The notes under the pieces were generated by a model. It did no database searches. It saw only the letters and a program-made list of their open reading frames with translations, and was not told where the DNA came from. From the NCBI GenBank assembly GCA_902792635.1, contig CADBAG010000031.1, forward strand, positions 1-43,224: a stretch of 43,224 bases of DNA, written 5' to 3'. A program made the translations under genes and the position numbers. This document shows positions 42,071 to 43,224 of this stretch, piece after piece; the stretch's first letter is position 1, and the number at the start of each line of letters is the position of its first letter. Origin of the DNA: an uncultured Prevotellaceae bacterium (GTDB lineage Bacteria > Bacteroidota > Bacteroidia > Bacteroidales > Bacteroidaceae).

Positions 42071-42952
42071 ATGACATTAAAAGTAGGAATCATCCAGCAA
42101 CATAACACCTCCGACGAAGAAGACAACAAGCAGCGGCTCGCCGCCAAATGCAGAGCCCTCGCCAATCAGGGTGCCGAGCTCATCGTCCTCCAGGAACTGC
42201 ACAACAGTCTTTATTTCTGTCAGACGGAAGATGTCGACCTCTTCGACCTCGCCGAGCCCATTCCCGGCCCATCGACCGAGTTCTTCGGAGCCATTGCCAA
42301 AGAGTGCAATGTCGTCATCGTCACTTCCCTTTTCGAGAAGCGCGCAGCAGGCCTCTACCACAACACGGCAGTGGTCATTGAGCGCGACGGCTCCATCGCC
42401 GGCAAATACCGCAAGATGCACATCCCCGACGACCCCGCTTACTACGAGAAGTTCTATTTCACCCCCGGTGACCTCGGCTTCCATCCCATCGACACCTCCG
42501 TGGGCCGTCTCGGCGTGCTCGTCTGCTGGGACCAGTGGTATCCCGAGGCAGCCCGCCTCATGGCGCTCCAAGGCGCAGAGATGCTCATCTACCCCACTGC
42601 CATCGGCTACGAGTCGTCCGACACGCCCGAGGAGCAGGAGCGGCAGCGTGAGGCCTGGACAACGGTGCAGCGCGGACATGCCGTAGCCAACGGACTCCCC
42701 GTCATCACCGTCAACCGCATTGGTTACGAGCCCGACCCAAGCCATCAGACCAATGGCATCCAGTTCTGGGGTTCAAGCTTCGTCGCAGGTCCTCAGGGCG
42801 AGTTCCTCTTCCGCGCCAACAACAAAGAGGAGTGTGAGCAGATCGTCGAGGTTGACCTGAAGCGCTCCGAGCAGGTGCGCCGCTGGTGGCCGTTCCTCCG
42901 CGACCGCCGCATCGACAAGTATGGCGACATTCTCAAGCGGTTCATCGACTAA
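42071..42952 (+). CDS. aguB: N-carbamoylputrescine amidase
   Basis: AguB converts N-carbamoylputrescine to putrescine. The 293-residue nitrilase-superfamily protein has the catalytic triad Glu42 (LQELHNSLYF), Lys115 (GKYRKMHIPDD) and Cys152 (VCWDQWYPEAARL). Family-typical stretches are FYFTPGDLGF and FWGSSFVAGPQGEFL. Length is normal. With aguA it forms a two-gene unit from agmatine to putrescine. An 80-nt imperfect hairpin and a two-hairpin element lie downstream. Confidence 0.95.
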   Translation: MTLKVGIIQQHNTSDEEDNKQRLAAKCRALANQGAELIVLQELHNSLYFCQTEDVDLFDLAEPIPGPSTEFFGAIAKECNVVIVTSLFEKRAAGLYHNTAVVIERDGSIAGKYRKMHIPDDPAYYEKFYFTPGDLGFHPIDTSVGRLGVLVCWDQWYPEAARLMALQGAEMLIYPTAIGYESSDTPEEQERQREAWTTVQRGHAVANGLPVITVNRIGYEPDPSHQTNGIQFWGSSFVAGPQGEFLFRANNKEECEQIVEVDLKRSEQVRRWWPFLRDRRIDKYGDILKRFID

Positions 42953-42992
42953 TTGGTGCCGGCAAGTGTATCAAGTGTACAAGTGTCACGCG

Positions 42993-43069
42993 ACACATAT
43001 GACACATACGACACGTCTAAAATGCTGTTTATCAGTGTTTTAGTCTCAAATGTCGTGTGTCATACGTGT
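42993..43069. repeat. Long imperfect inverted repeat downstream of aguB
   Basis: The left arm (42993-43013, ACACATATGACACAT...) and the right arm (43051-43069, TGTCGTGTGTCATACGTGT) pair with a few mismatches, and an inner CTAAAATGCTG/CAGTGTTTTAG continues the stem around TTTAT. No T-run follows. It could act as a transcript-end structure, which is inference. Confidence 0.6.
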
Positions 43070-43136
43070 AATGGGTGTCTCTGTAATTAATAAATTTATT
43101 CGACCTGTACGGTTGATTTTCTTTTTGTTTGGGACA

Positions 43137-43202
43137 GTGCCTCGGAGAGGCACACTCTTCATAACCCCAGACTAAAGGAGCGATAGCGACTGCAGTCTGG
43201 GG
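43137..43202 (+). repeat. Two-hairpin element near the window end
   Basis: GTGCCTC-GGA-GAGGCAC (43137-43153), an 11-nt linker ending in CATAA, then CCCCAGACT (43165-43173)...AGTCTGGGG (43194-43202) with apex AAAGGAGCGATAGCGACTGC. Stem bases differ from the 38501 copy by matched changes on both arms. Confidence 0.85.
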
Positions 43203-43224
43203 ATTTTAGACTGTGCTTGGATCC

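Overview
The window looks like a piece of a Prevotella-type chromosome (Bacteroidales, probably Prevotellaceae). Three things point there. Start regions carry the Bacteroidetes promoter pattern (TTTG, about 20 bp, TAnnTTTG) and weak Shine-Dalgarno signals. The gene families are typical of the group: aerotolerance (Bat) operon, SusC/TonB-receptor-like barrel, PorT-like barrel, DUF2027-Smr protein, peptidase M49. Base composition is intermediate. Assignment to genus is inference.

Layout. 1-1148: 3' end of an outer-membrane barrel gene with a frameshift, then a small antitoxin-like gene and a truncated PIN toxin. 1153-6102 (minus): MFS transporter, PorT-like barrel, RNase Y, ZapA, a coiled-coil protein and an unrecognised 216-aa protein, the last with a clear promoter. 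6280-11104 (plus): glucose-1-phosphate thymidylyltransferase coupled to a Wzz/BY-kinase, a small HAD-like protein and methionyl-tRNA formyltransferase. 11105-11879: a gene-free, strongly repetitive island bounded by inverted repeats, beside tRNA-Pro (minus). 12105-13202: phosphate-selective-porin-like protein with a terminator. 13403-27201 (minus): a long run, read from its promoter as MoxR, DUF58, a BatD-like membrane protein, BatA, BatB, BatC, BatD, BatE, PAP2 phosphatase, QueA, DUF2027-Smr protein and NAD synthetase. 27402-30576 (minus): DNA-alkylation-repair-like protein, M49 peptidase, small AraC-type regulator. 30785-31072: two identical tRNA-Lys(CUU) genes with promoter and terminator. 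31181-38460 (plus): ABC-F ATPase, GrpE, DnaJ, FolC, galactose mutarotase, galactokinase. 38616-39497: esterase-like phytase-family protein. 39418-40844 (minus): FetB-like permease and a degenerate ABC ATPase. 41004-42952 (plus): agmatine deiminase and N-carbamoylputrescine amidase, which together convert agmatine to putrescine.

Most coding content is conserved housekeeping or envelope genes. The most unusual signal is non-coding. A roughly 70-nt element made of two hairpins occurs around 11250-11400, 11517-11578 (reverse), 38501-38564 and 43137-43202. The stem sequences differ between copies by compensatory changes, while the loops (GGA, and AGGAGCG-n-AGCGAC) stay nearly fixed. Every copy is oriented in the sense of the gene just upstream. 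Intergenic arrays of 7- or 8-bp units are a second recurring feature. Among proteins, the ABC-F ATPase (one intact and one degenerate ATP site) and the degenerate FetA-like ATPase deserve attention.
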